The notes beneath the pieces were generated by a model. It saw nothing but the letters and a program-made list of their open reading frames with translations. It was not told the DNA's origin and did not search any database. 64,000 bases of DNA, taken from assembly GCA_016165875.1 (NCBI GenBank), contig JABBOT010000080.1:49899159-49963158 (forward strand), written 5' to 3'. A program made the position numbers and the translations under genes. Numbering within the stretch: position 1 is the stretch's first letter; each line of letters begins with the position of its first letter. This DNA is from Acanthopleura granulata. Lineage: Eukaryota > Mollusca > Polyplacophora > Chitonida > Chitonidae. Below are positions 42,301 through 51,600 of this stretch, piece after piece.

Positions 42301-43942
42301 ACTTTGCTTACATATGAAAGACTATGATAGAATGTGTAAGATCTTCATTTCAGCAGAATTCTGGACTTACTTTGGCCTTATTTTGTTCACCTGCCAACTA
42401 AACTCCAGTTATACTTTCTGTTCCAAATGAAATTTCTAAGGGCATGGACTTAACATTATTAGTGATACAAAGCGATCAGACCACGTACATCAGGCATTCA
42501 AAACGTGGGCACAGCTACAAGCAGCGCCCTCTATAATGTCACTGTCACAAAAGTTACCTTTATTTTATACCCTGTTTTGTTTTTAACTGAAGGAGCCAAA
42601 CACTGTACACTACCAAGGACAATGAGTGGAAGCCAAGACCCTGTCCCTGTTAGCTACGGAATTACCCAGTTGGTTGTTAAAGCCAAAGAAACATATGCTG
42701 GTTTGGTGTGGCCAGGTAATGGAAATTGGACCATGTATGTTGTTGTAACGTTGTACAAGAAAACTACCATATGGGTCACGGACAACGGCAAGAATTTGAA
42801 TCAATCACAAAATAAGTTAAGCAGTCTTTAGCCTTAAGACAGCCAAGAAAAGAAATAGACACTGACTGATTTTAAGTCAAAATATCTTTTAAAACTTAGT
42901 ACAGCGGTATGAAGACAAACAGTCGTCACTAAACCACCACCCGCCGGCCTTTATGGAGAACCCTTCTAATACAGTGTATTCCCTATAACCACATGTTTCC
43001 CCTTTTCCTAACCTTATATGTGTACTATCTTCCACCCCAAATTTGTATTTTTATAAAATGACTGTAGCTCAATATTTGAGCACCTTATTTTGGTATCATC
43101 AGGAAAGTCTATGCTCGGGAGTCATGAGGACGTCTTCGTTTTTTGGAGTTACGCCACATACATACAATGTGAAACTTAACACTGATACTGCCAGACTACT
43201 GCCCAATCAACAACCTGTATAATGGCCATGACATTGCAACACAGAAATTCAATGCTTACCTTCCAAAAAATGCCACCTTCATTTTGTCTCGTAAGAGAAC
43301 TTCTGAGATTCCACTGACTTTTGCCTTAAAGTTCTTCACAACAGAAGCGTATTCAGTTGTAACAAGTGTACTCACTGAACTCACATCTGCAAAATATAAT
43401 TGGGAAGTTCTCTCTCATCAGTTCTTGGTTCCTTGTGTCTACTTGCACCTGGTAACTGTATGTTTAAACACTGGATTTTCTGTGGACAGGGTAAAACTGG
43501 CTGGGAACCTCTTTATTATGATCCAAAACCTTTGGAAATTAAGTACTACAATACCTGTCACACACAAAAATTGACCTAGTGTCATTTCCTATAGGCTGTC
43601 ACCAGACAAGGTAGGTAACTAAGTGTAGGACTATTATCACTCACAGATAAAGTCTGACCTATCACAGCTGAATGAAGAATATTATAAAGTCTGTATACAA
43701 CACTTTCTATTCAATTGCACAAGTTGTGTACTCCACTCACCTTCCATGAAATTTTCACAATCAAGTATATATTCTCCTATATCTTTGAAGATATCATTAA
43801 TTTTTTTCTTGGCTTGACCAAAAAGTTTGAGAGGCGAGGCACCATTGGAGTGTCCGTTTCCAAGGTTACGCTCTGCCCCTGTGTCACCTTGACCATGCTG
43901 GCCTGCCATTTGTAGTGAAAAGTTCCGCACAATCCCGGACAT
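21361..43942 (-). CDS. MFN: Mitofusin, mitochondrial outer-membrane fusion GTPase (complete)
   Basis: Dynamin-like GTPase that tethers and fuses mitochondrial outer membranes. Seventeen coding exons on the minus strand, all in phase: 43942-43741, 43386-43260, 42040-41878, 40660-40539, 40386-40278, 39858-39754, 39015-38862, 38539-38472, 33660-33539, 33407-33281, 31822-31718, 30032-29930, 27453-27233, 26349-26203, 23314-23118, 22321-22187 and 21430-21361. Total 758 residues, against 757 in human MFN2. N-terminal [18 protein letters not shown]-loop GRTSNGKST; switch HTTNCF; DSPGID (G3); NRWD (G4); ALAEGFQ-like [13 protein letters not shown]; first heptad-repeat helices around [15 protein letters not shown] and [13 protein letters not shown]; paired membrane segments [11 protein letters not shown] and [22 protein letters not shown]-terminal heptad repeat ending [15 protein letters not shown]. 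An ATG 12 codons downstream (MAGQHGQ) could also serve as start. MFN1 and MFN2 are vertebrate paralogues, so one mitofusin is expected here. Confidence 0.97.
21720..21865. repeat. Short minisatellite, about 30-bp unit, last mitofusin intron
   Basis: Five copies of cctcctaaagcttcgtatga followed by caaatggat(c/a), between mitofusin exons 16 and 17. Confidence 0.85.
22845..23065. repeat. Minisatellite, about 25-bp unit, mitofusin intron 15
   Basis: About nine copies of taactgtccaggttatctg plus ..tactt. Ends about 50 bases before the donor of exon 15. Confidence 0.85.
23327..23356. repeat. Target-site duplication, left copy
   Basis: The 30-base string starting cagtaatgatgtaatgaaga is repeated exactly at 25225-25254, flanking the non-LTR element. 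Confidence 0.9.
23357..25224 (-). mobile_element. Non-LTR (CR1/jockey-like) retrotransposon, 5'-truncated and internally deleted
   Basis: Minus-strand order: the end of an apurinic-type endonuclease ([13 protein letters not shown], the SDH motif) at about 25150-25225; a linker with [21 protein letters not shown] and EPEWYWEDI; then the reverse-transcriptase start [17 protein letters not shown] and GVAFIDLRK near 24110-24240; then directly the C-terminal tail [28 protein letters not shown] near 23880-23975. The catalytic YADD region is absent. Flanking 30-bp duplications mark target-primed insertion. The 3' end has AATAAAGTATTGTTATT. It lies between mitofusin exons 14 and 15 in the same orientation as the gene. 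Confidence 0.85.
25225..25254. repeat. Target-site duplication, right copy
   Basis: Exact 30-base copy of 23327-23356, at the truncated 5' end of the non-LTR element. Confidence 0.9.
25440..25630. repeat. Short diverged repeat, about 80-bp unit
   Basis: Two to three imperfect copies of ttcttctaacttacttcctc with flanking ctggcat(a/g)ta and agcccaac.. segments, in mitofusin intron 14. Confidence 0.6.
25735..26045. repeat. Minisatellite, about 25/50-bp unit, mitofusin intron 14
   Basis: Alternating ctatgatggtggtgaggttt / cacctctatgatggccatga modules, so a 25-bp unit arranged as 50-bp dimers. About a dozen monomers. Confidence 0.85.
26485..26660 (+). repeat. SINE-like lophotrochozoan interspersed repeat
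   Basis: ttgactggtgtttcacgccg, tactcaagaatacttccctg, then ggggggaaacccaagaccat and ctgcaggttactgg, and a gaggaagccagc end. Same family as 1040-1180, and longer at its 3' side. Confidence 0.65.
26815..26885 (-). repeat. tRNA-derived SINE fragment
   Basis: On the minus strand the stretch begins ggctgtgatggtctagtgga then cggagcatgtgtcctgcaag. This is a tRNA-like A-box segment followed by a weak B-box-like agacctgggttt. It lacks a full cloverleaf, so it is not called as a functional tRNA. Confidence 0.45.
27915..29210. repeat. Minisatellite, 41-bp unit with interspersed 27-bp variant, mitofusin intron 12
   Basis: About 30 copies of ccagatccagccaggcctac followed by tcaaactatgagggtgattca. About seven units have tctcaactgctttacatgat in place of the ctatgagggtgat part, giving a mixed array. 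Copies are nearly identical, which implies recent homogenisation. Confidence 0.92.
31108..31190 (+). repeat. tRNA-like SINE remnant
   Basis: tggcttggtagctctgttgg then tagagcggtggggctagac.. resembles a tRNA A box and anticodon arm. tctgagtctcactcgagcca resembles the T arm and 3' acceptor stem. The D arm is disturbed by a partial duplication of ggtag, so I do not call a functional tRNA. Confidence 0.4.
31905..32965. repeat. Minisatellite, 36-bp unit, mitofusin intron 10
   Basis: About 29 copies of gacggaatgtacggttcttg followed by ggggaagtcaagtact. The first and last parts carry gttg in place of gttcttg variants, while the central 32240-32560 copies are almost identical. Because 36 is a multiple of 3, each frame is a 12-residue repeat, so long open frames appear on both strands. 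I do not regard these as genes. Confidence 0.93.
33890..38460. repeat. Large minisatellite, 46-bp unit, about 99 copies, mitofusin intron 8
   Basis: The unit is gaggacctgtggtcagaata then cttgccagctgttacattca then gc(g/t)g(c/a)a. It fills almost the whole intron between exon 9 (33660) and exon 8 (38472), ending 12 bases before the exon 8 donor. All three plus-strand frames stay open for hundreds of codons because 46 is not a multiple of 3 and no frame of the unit contains a stop. Variant bases (tgctcg, ttacctt, cagcag, gctgacg) show a higher-order arrangement. Confidence 0.95.
38990..39500 (-). repeat. Minisatellite, 30-bp unit, seeded on the mitofusin exon 7 acceptor
   Basis: About 16 copies of acagataacagatgccaatg followed by agcacctgac on the plus strand. 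On the coding (minus) strand each unit reads ctgttatctgtgtcaggtgc, a near copy of the true exon 7 acceptor ctgttatctgtttcag/gtgcg at 39016. The intron thus carries a run of acceptor-like sequences upstream of the real one. Confidence 0.92.
40171..40235 (+). repeat. 65-bp direct repeat, left copy
   Basis: Begins gcttaacctacaaacaaatc and ends cagtcctatcacaat. Identical over 65 bases to 41126-41190. The pair flanks mitofusin exons 4 and 5. Confidence 0.9.
41126..41190 (+). repeat. 65-bp direct repeat, right copy
   Basis: Identical to 40171-40235. In the intron between mitofusin exons 3 and 4. Confidence 0.9.
41205..41575. repeat. Diverged tandem duplication, about 190-bp units
   Basis: Two copies share atgaattatgtatcttgatg, then ccgtctacac and gacaaaaactgt.g, ending gttaaca before a cagacagac-rich stretch. 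Probably a fragment of an interspersed element. No coding signal. Confidence 0.7.
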
Positions 43943-43946
43943 TCCG

Positions 43947-43967
43947 TCAATCAAATGTTTCAGTCAT
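43947..43967 (-). promoter_or_regulatory. Upstream ORF in mitofusin 5' leader
   Basis: The first coding exon begins after an acceptor (tcattccag) at 43970. Its leader contains an ATG at 43967-43965 that opens a six-codon frame (MTETFD) and stops at TGA 43949-43947, four bases before the main ATG (43942-43940). Such short uORFs can lower main-frame translation. Whether it does so here is inference. Confidence 0.45.
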
Positions 43968-44129
43968 AACTGGAATGAAAAAGAAAGTAATTATACACTG
44001 ACTGGTGCACCCGGATCACCTTAGGTTATGCTAATTAACTTTTTAGTTTTATTTTATTGGTGGTTAATGGTGTTTCCTTTTCATGCCACAACGGTTTTAC
44101 AAATGGAGGAAATAAGAGAGCCCAGAATG

Positions 44130-44425
44130 AAGCATGGCCCTACAATGGACGTCTGAATGGCACACCTGGGTCTGTCCTTAAGGCTGCAGCCATTCGCTGG
44201 ATGTCTGAATGACATACGTGGATCTGTCCTTAAGGCTGCAGGCATTCCCTGGGTGTCTGAATGACACAACTGGATCTGTCCTTGAGGTTGCAGCTGGATG
44301 TCTGAATGACATATCTGGATCTGTCCTTACGGTAGCAGCCATTCCCTGGTTGTCTGAATGACATACCTGGATCTGTCCTTGAGGCTGCAGCCATTTGCCG
44401 GGCTTCTGAATGACACCTGGATCTG
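44130..44425. repeat. Minisatellite, about 54-bp unit, mitofusin 5' intron
   Basis: About six copies of ctgaatgacatacctggatc followed by tgtccttaaggctgcagcc and a variable linker. Upstream of the first coding exon. Confidence 0.85.
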
Positions 44426-44456
44426 TCCATATGGCTAGGCTACGGTATTAAAATAG

Positions 44457-44615
44457 GTTTTCTCTCCAGCCGTACTTGGGAAGGTCTGCCAGCAACCTGC
44501 AGATGGTCGTGGGTTTCCCCTGGGCTCTGCCCAGTTTCCTCCCACCGCCGTCGTATAAGTGAAATATTCTTGAGTACAACGTAAAACCTCAATCAAATAA
44601 ATCAAATAAATAAAA
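44457..44615 (-). repeat. SINE-like lophotrochozoan interspersed repeat
   Basis: Reversed copy: aacctgcagatggtcgtggg, tttcccctgggctctgccca, tataagtgaaatattcttga and the caatcaaataaat tail. Confidence 0.7.
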
Positions 44616-45039
44616 CAGGTTTTGAACAGTTGCAAACAAATTCATACCAACTTCACTTGCGTCATGTGTGAGTTGGAAATGGTGAATCATATCTTTGCTT
44701 GTGACACTTTTCACGTATGCACAGGTTGCATAATTTATTTAATTACACATTGTTTGGTCACTCTGACTGAGTCGGGTGCCTACAGCAAAATATAGGTAGA
44801 ACAAAAACAAATCTGATTCTGTCTCTATGCGACTTGCTTCTGCGGCAATACAGAAATATCATCCACACACTATCTTAAGTAAATGAGAAAAACTACAGTT
44901 TACACGCCAGTCAAGAGTTACCTGAATTCAAAAACAGTAGGGCTGCTATCTAAAAACTTTGAAGAAATGCTTTGGGTATGCTGCTATTTGGCCAGAAGAC
45001 CTAACACATCCGAGCAGTAGAACAAGATGCCAAGTCATA

Positions 45040-46320
45040 AGGTTTAAAATTGAGAAAAATCACAGTATTTTAACATTACAAAATATTGCAGAAAGGTTAA
45101 ATGTTTGGAATTTTCTCTGAATAGAGCTACAGAATACCATGCATCGATCTGAAATATCATGCTGACTTCATTGTAATGAAATTTGTCTAGTATCAAAGAA
45201 AACAATAATTCATGGTGGATAAGTCGATGGGTAAAGTAATCATTTCTGATATTTTCTTTTTCCAGAAACAAATATTTTGTCACAAAAATCACAGTCATCA
45301 TGATGTTAAGCTGTACAAACAGATAACTGTAACTCTGGACTTTTTTAAGAGTATATAGGGCCTAATACTTTTAAAATTTATCTTCCTGTGATTTCCATTG
45401 AAGGAAAATATATTTTCTGGGTTAAGAAATTGAAAGAAAAAGTAAATGCACACTAAGAAACAGCTAATTATGGACACTTGAATGCAAGAGAAGCCAGAAT
45501 TTCCAGCTGTAGGTCTACCAGTTATATGCCATCAAATTATTTCCTCCAAGTTCTAATAAATTTAAGAAATAGCAAAATATTCAAGAACAAAAATGTCAGT
45601 GAGGTACGATCTTAGTTTCCTAACCAGAAGCATAAAGAAAAGTCAAAACAATCTTAGTGATCAAAACTAATTAAAAATTAAAAAGTTTAAAATTGAGGAA
45701 AATCACTGATATTTCAATACTGCATAAAAGAAAGGTTAAATGTTTTCAAGAGTTATGTCAAAGAAGACAAATGTTTGGAGCTAAATACCATGCAGAGAAC
45801 TAAAATACTTCACTGATTAAATTTTTAAAAAATTTGTCTAGCACAAAAGAAAACAAAAATCAGGCTGGATCAGTGGATGAGTAAATGAATAATTTCTGAG
45901 ATTTTCTTATTTCAGAAGAAAATTATGATTCTGAAATTCACAAAAATCACAGCCATCATGATGATAAGCTGTAGAAAAAGCTATAGCTCCTAACTTTGGA
46001 ACTTGTTTATGGGTATATACTATTTAAATTTATCGTTCTATGATCTCAGCTGAAGGGAAATTTGTTTTCTGGATTTAGAAATTTAAAGAAAAAGCAAATG
46101 TATGCTTTGAAAAATATTTTAACAGTGAATGGAACACATGGATGTAGGATAAATCAGAATTTCAGGCTGTAGGCCTATCAGTTATATTTCATCAAACATA
46201 TTCCCCCCATTCCTAATGACTTAAAAACTAGCAAGTTAACTGAGAATAAAAATGTCAATGAGATATGATCTCAGTTTCCTAACCAGAAGCCTGATCAAAA
46301 CTCAACACACTCTTGGTAAT
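45040..46320. repeat. Diverged tandem duplication, two units of about 640 bp
   Basis: 45040-45660 and 45683-46320 align along their length. Both share a gtttaaaattgag.aaaatca start, an aaggttaaatgttt block and a caaagaaaacaa.aat block, and both end in agtttcctaaccagaagc. Several indels separate them. The sequence is AT-rich and non-coding, in the mitofusin 5' intron. Confidence 0.75.
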
Positions 46321-46329
46321 TAAAATTTA

Positions 46330-47800
46330 GCACAGATTAGAATAACCGAGAAAACTGATTGGTTTGACAAATAATTCGCTCCTGCCGCAGATTCTTCAGA
46401 TGAAAAGTCTCCCACGTATATACATGTTGGTTGTGAATCTCTTGTCCCGTAAACAACGTTTAAATTTGCTGTTTTATCGTAATTGTAAATGTTTAGCACA
46501 TTATGAAGGCTGACTTACATACATATTTGCTTTAAGACAAACACTAAATCCTGAGTGGGAAAGAAAATATAACCCTCAAGGCTTTAAGACTCATCAATAT
46601 TCAGAGCACCTATCTGTACCATAAAAGTACAGCTGCGTCTTTAGAAGCGCACCTTGGCTGTGCCATGGTTTAATTTTGGGCAAATATTGCTTATTTTGCA
46701 CCTGAGTATTCAAGGTCAAATGTGACACGAGTGCGGATCTCATCAAAAGAAGTCCCATCGACTTCAAGTTCAGAGATTTGCGGCCATTTTTTTGAGTACA
46801 AGTGATGGACTCGGAGTTGCCATGAATGTGAGAATTTTATAATAACACCCTGAGTCCATCTAGACAGATTACCATCACCTGTATTCTGGTTTTGTCTTGT
46901 CCTGTCCGTTATTCTTGGGCAGTAACCCAAGGGGTCAGGTCAAATGACATATCTGCCATCTAATAATTAACTTCCACATTATTCTTTCGACCATTTTAAT
47001 GACTACCCAAGCACACGATTGCCACAAGGTAGGCCTACATATAATTAGGAACTGTTAAATACACGCATGTAGGCTATCTTACATTTTTTCAGTACATAGG
47101 CTACCACAGTACATACGCTACCCACAGGCAGTCAAAGTACTGACTGGTATGTGACATTTACCACTACTGTCGTCAAAATAGCACAAGCATCATATTCGAT
47201 GACCTTTCTGGACATAAAACTAAAAGGATAATAAATGAAAGTTCTACTCCAGACATAATTAAAAGTTTTATTCAATAATCATTACATATTCAAGCCCAAG
47301 AAAATAACGAAGAAAACATCATGAAAGGAAGCTAATATCTGATCATAACACAGTCTATTTCATTAAACGCCTTGACACTGAGTACTTTGTTGAAACCATT
47401 TCTGGAAATTTCTCAACATTTTTTCACGCCTCTATAATGGGCTTCTGATGATTCTCACCAATAGACGCATAAAAAGTAATAAAAAAGTAGGTAAACAACC
47501 CCTTCACCTGCACTTACATTAGTGTTAATACACAACATTCATTTCCACTCCAGAAGGAATTTTCACGTTTGTACGCTGTACCTGTCAACACCTCCTGCAT
47601 ACACAGCTTCTACGCAAATGTGCGCTGCACCTTTTACACAAGTAACAGATAGACCCCCATGCCTTTTCTATCATAAATAATCACCTTGGTCCACATTGAT
47701 AAGTTTTAAAAACACTGCCAACTTACAGAAAAGTGCCTTAATTTTGATAAGGTATACATTTTAATAGCGTATATCACTTCGAAACGAAAAAAAATCTTAC
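46330..47800. other. Mitofusin 5' intron, unannotated part
   Basis: AT-rich sequence without repeats or coding signals that I can support. Confidence 0.5.
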
Positions 47801-47960
47801 CTGAAACAGCTGACATGCTTGCAATTCTTTCCTCGGAAAAATCCCCCGGCAGAATGACAAACACGCAGGGTTCAAAACCTTGCTCACAAAACCTAGTCAC
47901 ATTTAGTTCATGTAACCAACGTATTTATACAGAAAACAGTGGTGCAAGGAGGGCACTGTG
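47801..47960 (-). other. Candidate non-coding 5' exon of mitofusin (downstream)
   Basis: A strong minus-strand donor, gctgtttcag/gtaagat, lies at 47801/47800, 3.8 kb upstream of the first coding exon's acceptor. The 5' limit is not visible, so the upper coordinate is approximate. Confidence 0.35.
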
Positions 47961-48410
47961 TACGGGGAAGTTGAGTTCAGCTTTCAGCCAAAACAAAAAC
48001 ACTGCTCGCAGCGCCACCTTGTGGGAATTGGGATTCATCAATTGCATGCACCACTTTGTTCATGACATTCTTCAGTCTCCGTTTATCAACACAATGCAAG
48101 TTTATCTCTGTTGGTTCTAAGCACAAACAAATATTGCCTGTTCACCCTAATTTCATATTACTTTCAGGCTGTCAGTACATTGTCAACGGTTGTACACGGC
48201 CGAGTGTGAACCTTGACCACAAATTATACGTTGACACATGTAATCGGACAAAATACCGGTTAACTAAAATAATTTCATTGATAATATGCTGCGTGTTGTT
48301 GTTGTTGTTGCCCTGCTGTCAAATTTGTAGCCCAAGGTTGTTGGTGTAAAACCGTTGGTACAAAATTATAACATGCTTTCGACTGAAATAACGACAGGCT
48401 ATACTTACCA

Positions 48411-48560
48411 ATTTATTACTAGGAAATGCGGGCGGGAGACATCACGCGTTCAGTAAAACGCCATTGTTTCATCAAATTCGTGATGTGCAATTTTCGTTTT
48501 CACATGGCACTCATCAACCAACTCTCGTAATGTCTCGTTCTTTAACGTGACCTTACTTAC
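48411..48560 (-). other. Candidate non-coding first exon of mitofusin
   Basis: The minus strand shows ataaattg/gtaagtata with the donor at 48411/48410, a full consensus 5' splice site just inside the CpG-bearing stretch before CENPS. The upper limit is approximate. Confidence 0.35.
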
Positions 48561-48628
48561 GCGCGAAAAACGAGAAGCGATACTGTTGACGCAGTGTTAC
48601 GCTCCTGTTTCCTCTTCCGGATAAGGAA
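48420..48628. promoter_or_regulatory. Probable shared (bidirectional) promoter of mitofusin and CENPS
   Basis: This stretch is richer in CpG than its surroundings (gcgggcgggagac, atcacgcgttc, ttacgcgcgaaaaacg). The CENPS ATG lies just to its right, and a strong mitofusin-direction donor lies at its left edge. No TATA box is evident. The layout fits a housekeeping divergent promoter. Confidence 0.4.
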
Positions 48629-51600
48629 ATGGATACATCAGAAGACGACCAAGACTTGGTTCTCCGACAGGTGCTTTCTTAGCATTTTATCCGCGTTAAT
48701 GACCTCACAATATTATAATTATTTCACATTATATTTACTCTGACAGAATGGACTGAAGTCTGACAATTGGAATTGCTCAGAGTCCAATTTTCGTTAGGGT
48801 TAAAATCATAAGCATACATATTGGTATATTTTAAATAGTATGTCAGGGAAGAAGGTAGCAGAGTATAATGAATGAAATAGAGTAGTGGCTGATATCGGAA
48901 CATGTTACATATACATATGGGCAATAATCTCTTAGTTGTCTATTCCCTCAGAAATAATGACAGAAGTCTTGGCTCCTGGGTTACAACGTGGCTCGGTTGT
49001 AACGCGAGCTACCCAGAACTGCTGTCTTGCATGAGATGAAGGCTTAAACATAGCATAAGGGGCTGTGAAGGCTGTCATACCTGAAGTCCTTGGAGGTTAA
49101 TCTTCAACTCCAGTACCCTGAGCATAGTTTGAGTTGAAATTTGACACATGGAGCAGTTAGTCAGTTACTTGCTGAAGGCCAGTGGTTTACTCTGGGCACT
49201 CAGGTTTTCCAACCATCTAACTGCAGATGTATGAGTTAGTGAAATATTCTTGGTTACAAGGTTAGTGACATTGAACAACTTGTCAGTCAGTCAGTCAATT
49301 TATTTGAACCCTGCATTATGTGGTGAATGTTTATGAGAAGTGTAGACTTTGTATCCAAGATGAGATGATTATAGGCCCAATTAATGAGACAACCTTAGCA
49401 CATGATTACCATCACATCAATTTTGATTGATTTATGATTTTATGATTTCAGCAGCTCAAGGCAGCAATTCACTACACAGTGGGGAAAATCTGTGAAGAGA
49501 GTGAGAATGACCACAGAGTGAGATATCATCGACAGTTCATTGCCAGTTTATCTGAAGTCACCTGCAGAAAGATTGTCTCATTTGCCAAGGATCTTGAGCT
49601 GTTTTCAAGGTATACTCATCTGTGAATAATTGAGTTGGACAGGCATCATGATGAGAAACATACATGTGTTAGGATGTGGTGGGCTGGACTTATGGAAGGT
49701 GACATAAAATGTCTCCCTGGCCTGGTGGTTAGAGCATCCACCTCTGTGTCAGGAGATAGGGATCAGTTCCGAGTTGGGTCATCCCAAAGACTTTAAAAAT
49801 TGTGCTTGTTGCTGCCCTGCTTGGCGCTCAGCCCTCAGAGGTTAGAGCAAGGAAACAGGATTGGTCAGTTTGGTGTCAGTATAATGTGACTGAGTGGGGT
49901 GTCATGTCTGGTGTCTATGGCATGATGTTCCAGTGGCAGCAGCCGTTTGACAACATGAACTTATCCTGCAACATCCTGACACGGTAGATATATATACTGA
50001 ACAAAAATATAAACGCAACACTTTTGTTTTTTGCAATATTTCACAAGATAATGCTTTGATTTTTGTGAATATAGTACCGAGGGATGGCTCAAAGCTAAAC
50101 CCCTACACCTGTGTACATTCCAGTCTCCAAACCAAACTGCTGTCAATTTCAAGCCAATTCACCATTTTGGCCCATCAGACAGGTGTGGCCCTATCTGTAG
50201 TATTCAATGATCTGGCACTCCTTACCCTCAGGTGTACAAAGGGCCACCCTTACAGTACAAGTTCTGCCAGAGCCCCTAACGTTAATGTGTCAATGAAGAA
50301 TTTGGCATGACAGCTAACCGCCCACATGCCGATCCCCAACCAAGACCGCCATATTTGCCTCCTCGGCCTCCGCGACCATTTCAGGCCAGCCACTGCCACA
50401 GCTAATGCAACAGTCTGCTCCATAATAACCGAATTTCCACTCAAATGATTCGGAATCACCTCAGAGAAACGAATTTGCTAACCTGTAGACCACCAGGGTA
50501 TCGACCTTACCCCTGCTTGACACCATTTGTCCGAGGCCATGGGGTAACATTTCATCTAGACAATGCCCGTCCCCATGTTGCTGCTGTATGCAGAGCATTT
50601 GTGCAGGCCGCAAAACATTGAAGTGCCCGACTGGGCAGTCTCCTTGTATCACCTGTGGGATGTGCTCGACCAGCGTGTTCGTCAGCTACTTCGAGTTCCA
50701 GGTAACATCGCGGAATGAGAAAACATTCTGCAAAGCACAATTGGCCATCACATCAGGTCTATGCTTTGACGGTGTGTAGCAATGCAGCAGGCAAACACCG
50801 GACATTCTCAGTACTAAAGTGTAGAATTTCCCTAACTGACTCCACCCCTGTTTCCTAATTTGCCTCTGCGTTACCATTGTCTGTTTACATCAGTTATATA
50901 AATGCATTGCAAAGAGTTCATTTTTTGTCCCGTGAAAAAAGGTATTGAAAGGAATTTGATACTGCAGTTAATTTTATCAAAATATTAGGTGTTGGGTTTA
51001 TATTTTTGCTCAGTATACATTTTACGGACTCCTCGTCATATGACCTAAAAATTCATAAGGACAACGGAAAACTCCATGCATACTAACATACATAAAATGT
51101 CTCCCAGGATGCACATTTGGCCTGATTTTTTGAGCTCTGGTGATCTTAGAAAGGTGTTTTGAGGGTTGCGTGAAATGTAGAAGGATATCCTGCCGAAAAA
51201 AAATGTAAGTTTCAGATCTGAAAGTAATCGGTCTTCTAGGACATTTATTTGCACTTTTTGGGACAAAATTTTAGGTTGTAGTTTGTTTTTGCTCCATGAA
51301 ATTTGGTGGAGGGATAGTGTATTGCCAACTTTGTTTTTAAGTCAATGGTCTGTCTGGTCTTTAGTAACTTTTGAAACTTTTCACCTATTGAAGTTACCTC
51401 TCACATTTTAAATTGATTGAATTGCATACATTGCTAAGGAGCACACTCAGGTAGACAGTGTTCAGCACAGCATCCAAGTTACTTATACTCTTGTTTATTT
51501 TGTCTGTGTTGTCAAACCTTGAATAAGTTATCATGGTTTAAAACTGTTGCACAATGTTATCAGTGTTTGTTGTCATTTTTAGTGAGGGGTCACTTATTTT

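Noticed and set aside
42505..42831. 108-codon plus frame in a mitofusin intron
   Set aside because: No motif, no repeat-family match that I recognise, and antisense within an intron. Not supportable as a gene.
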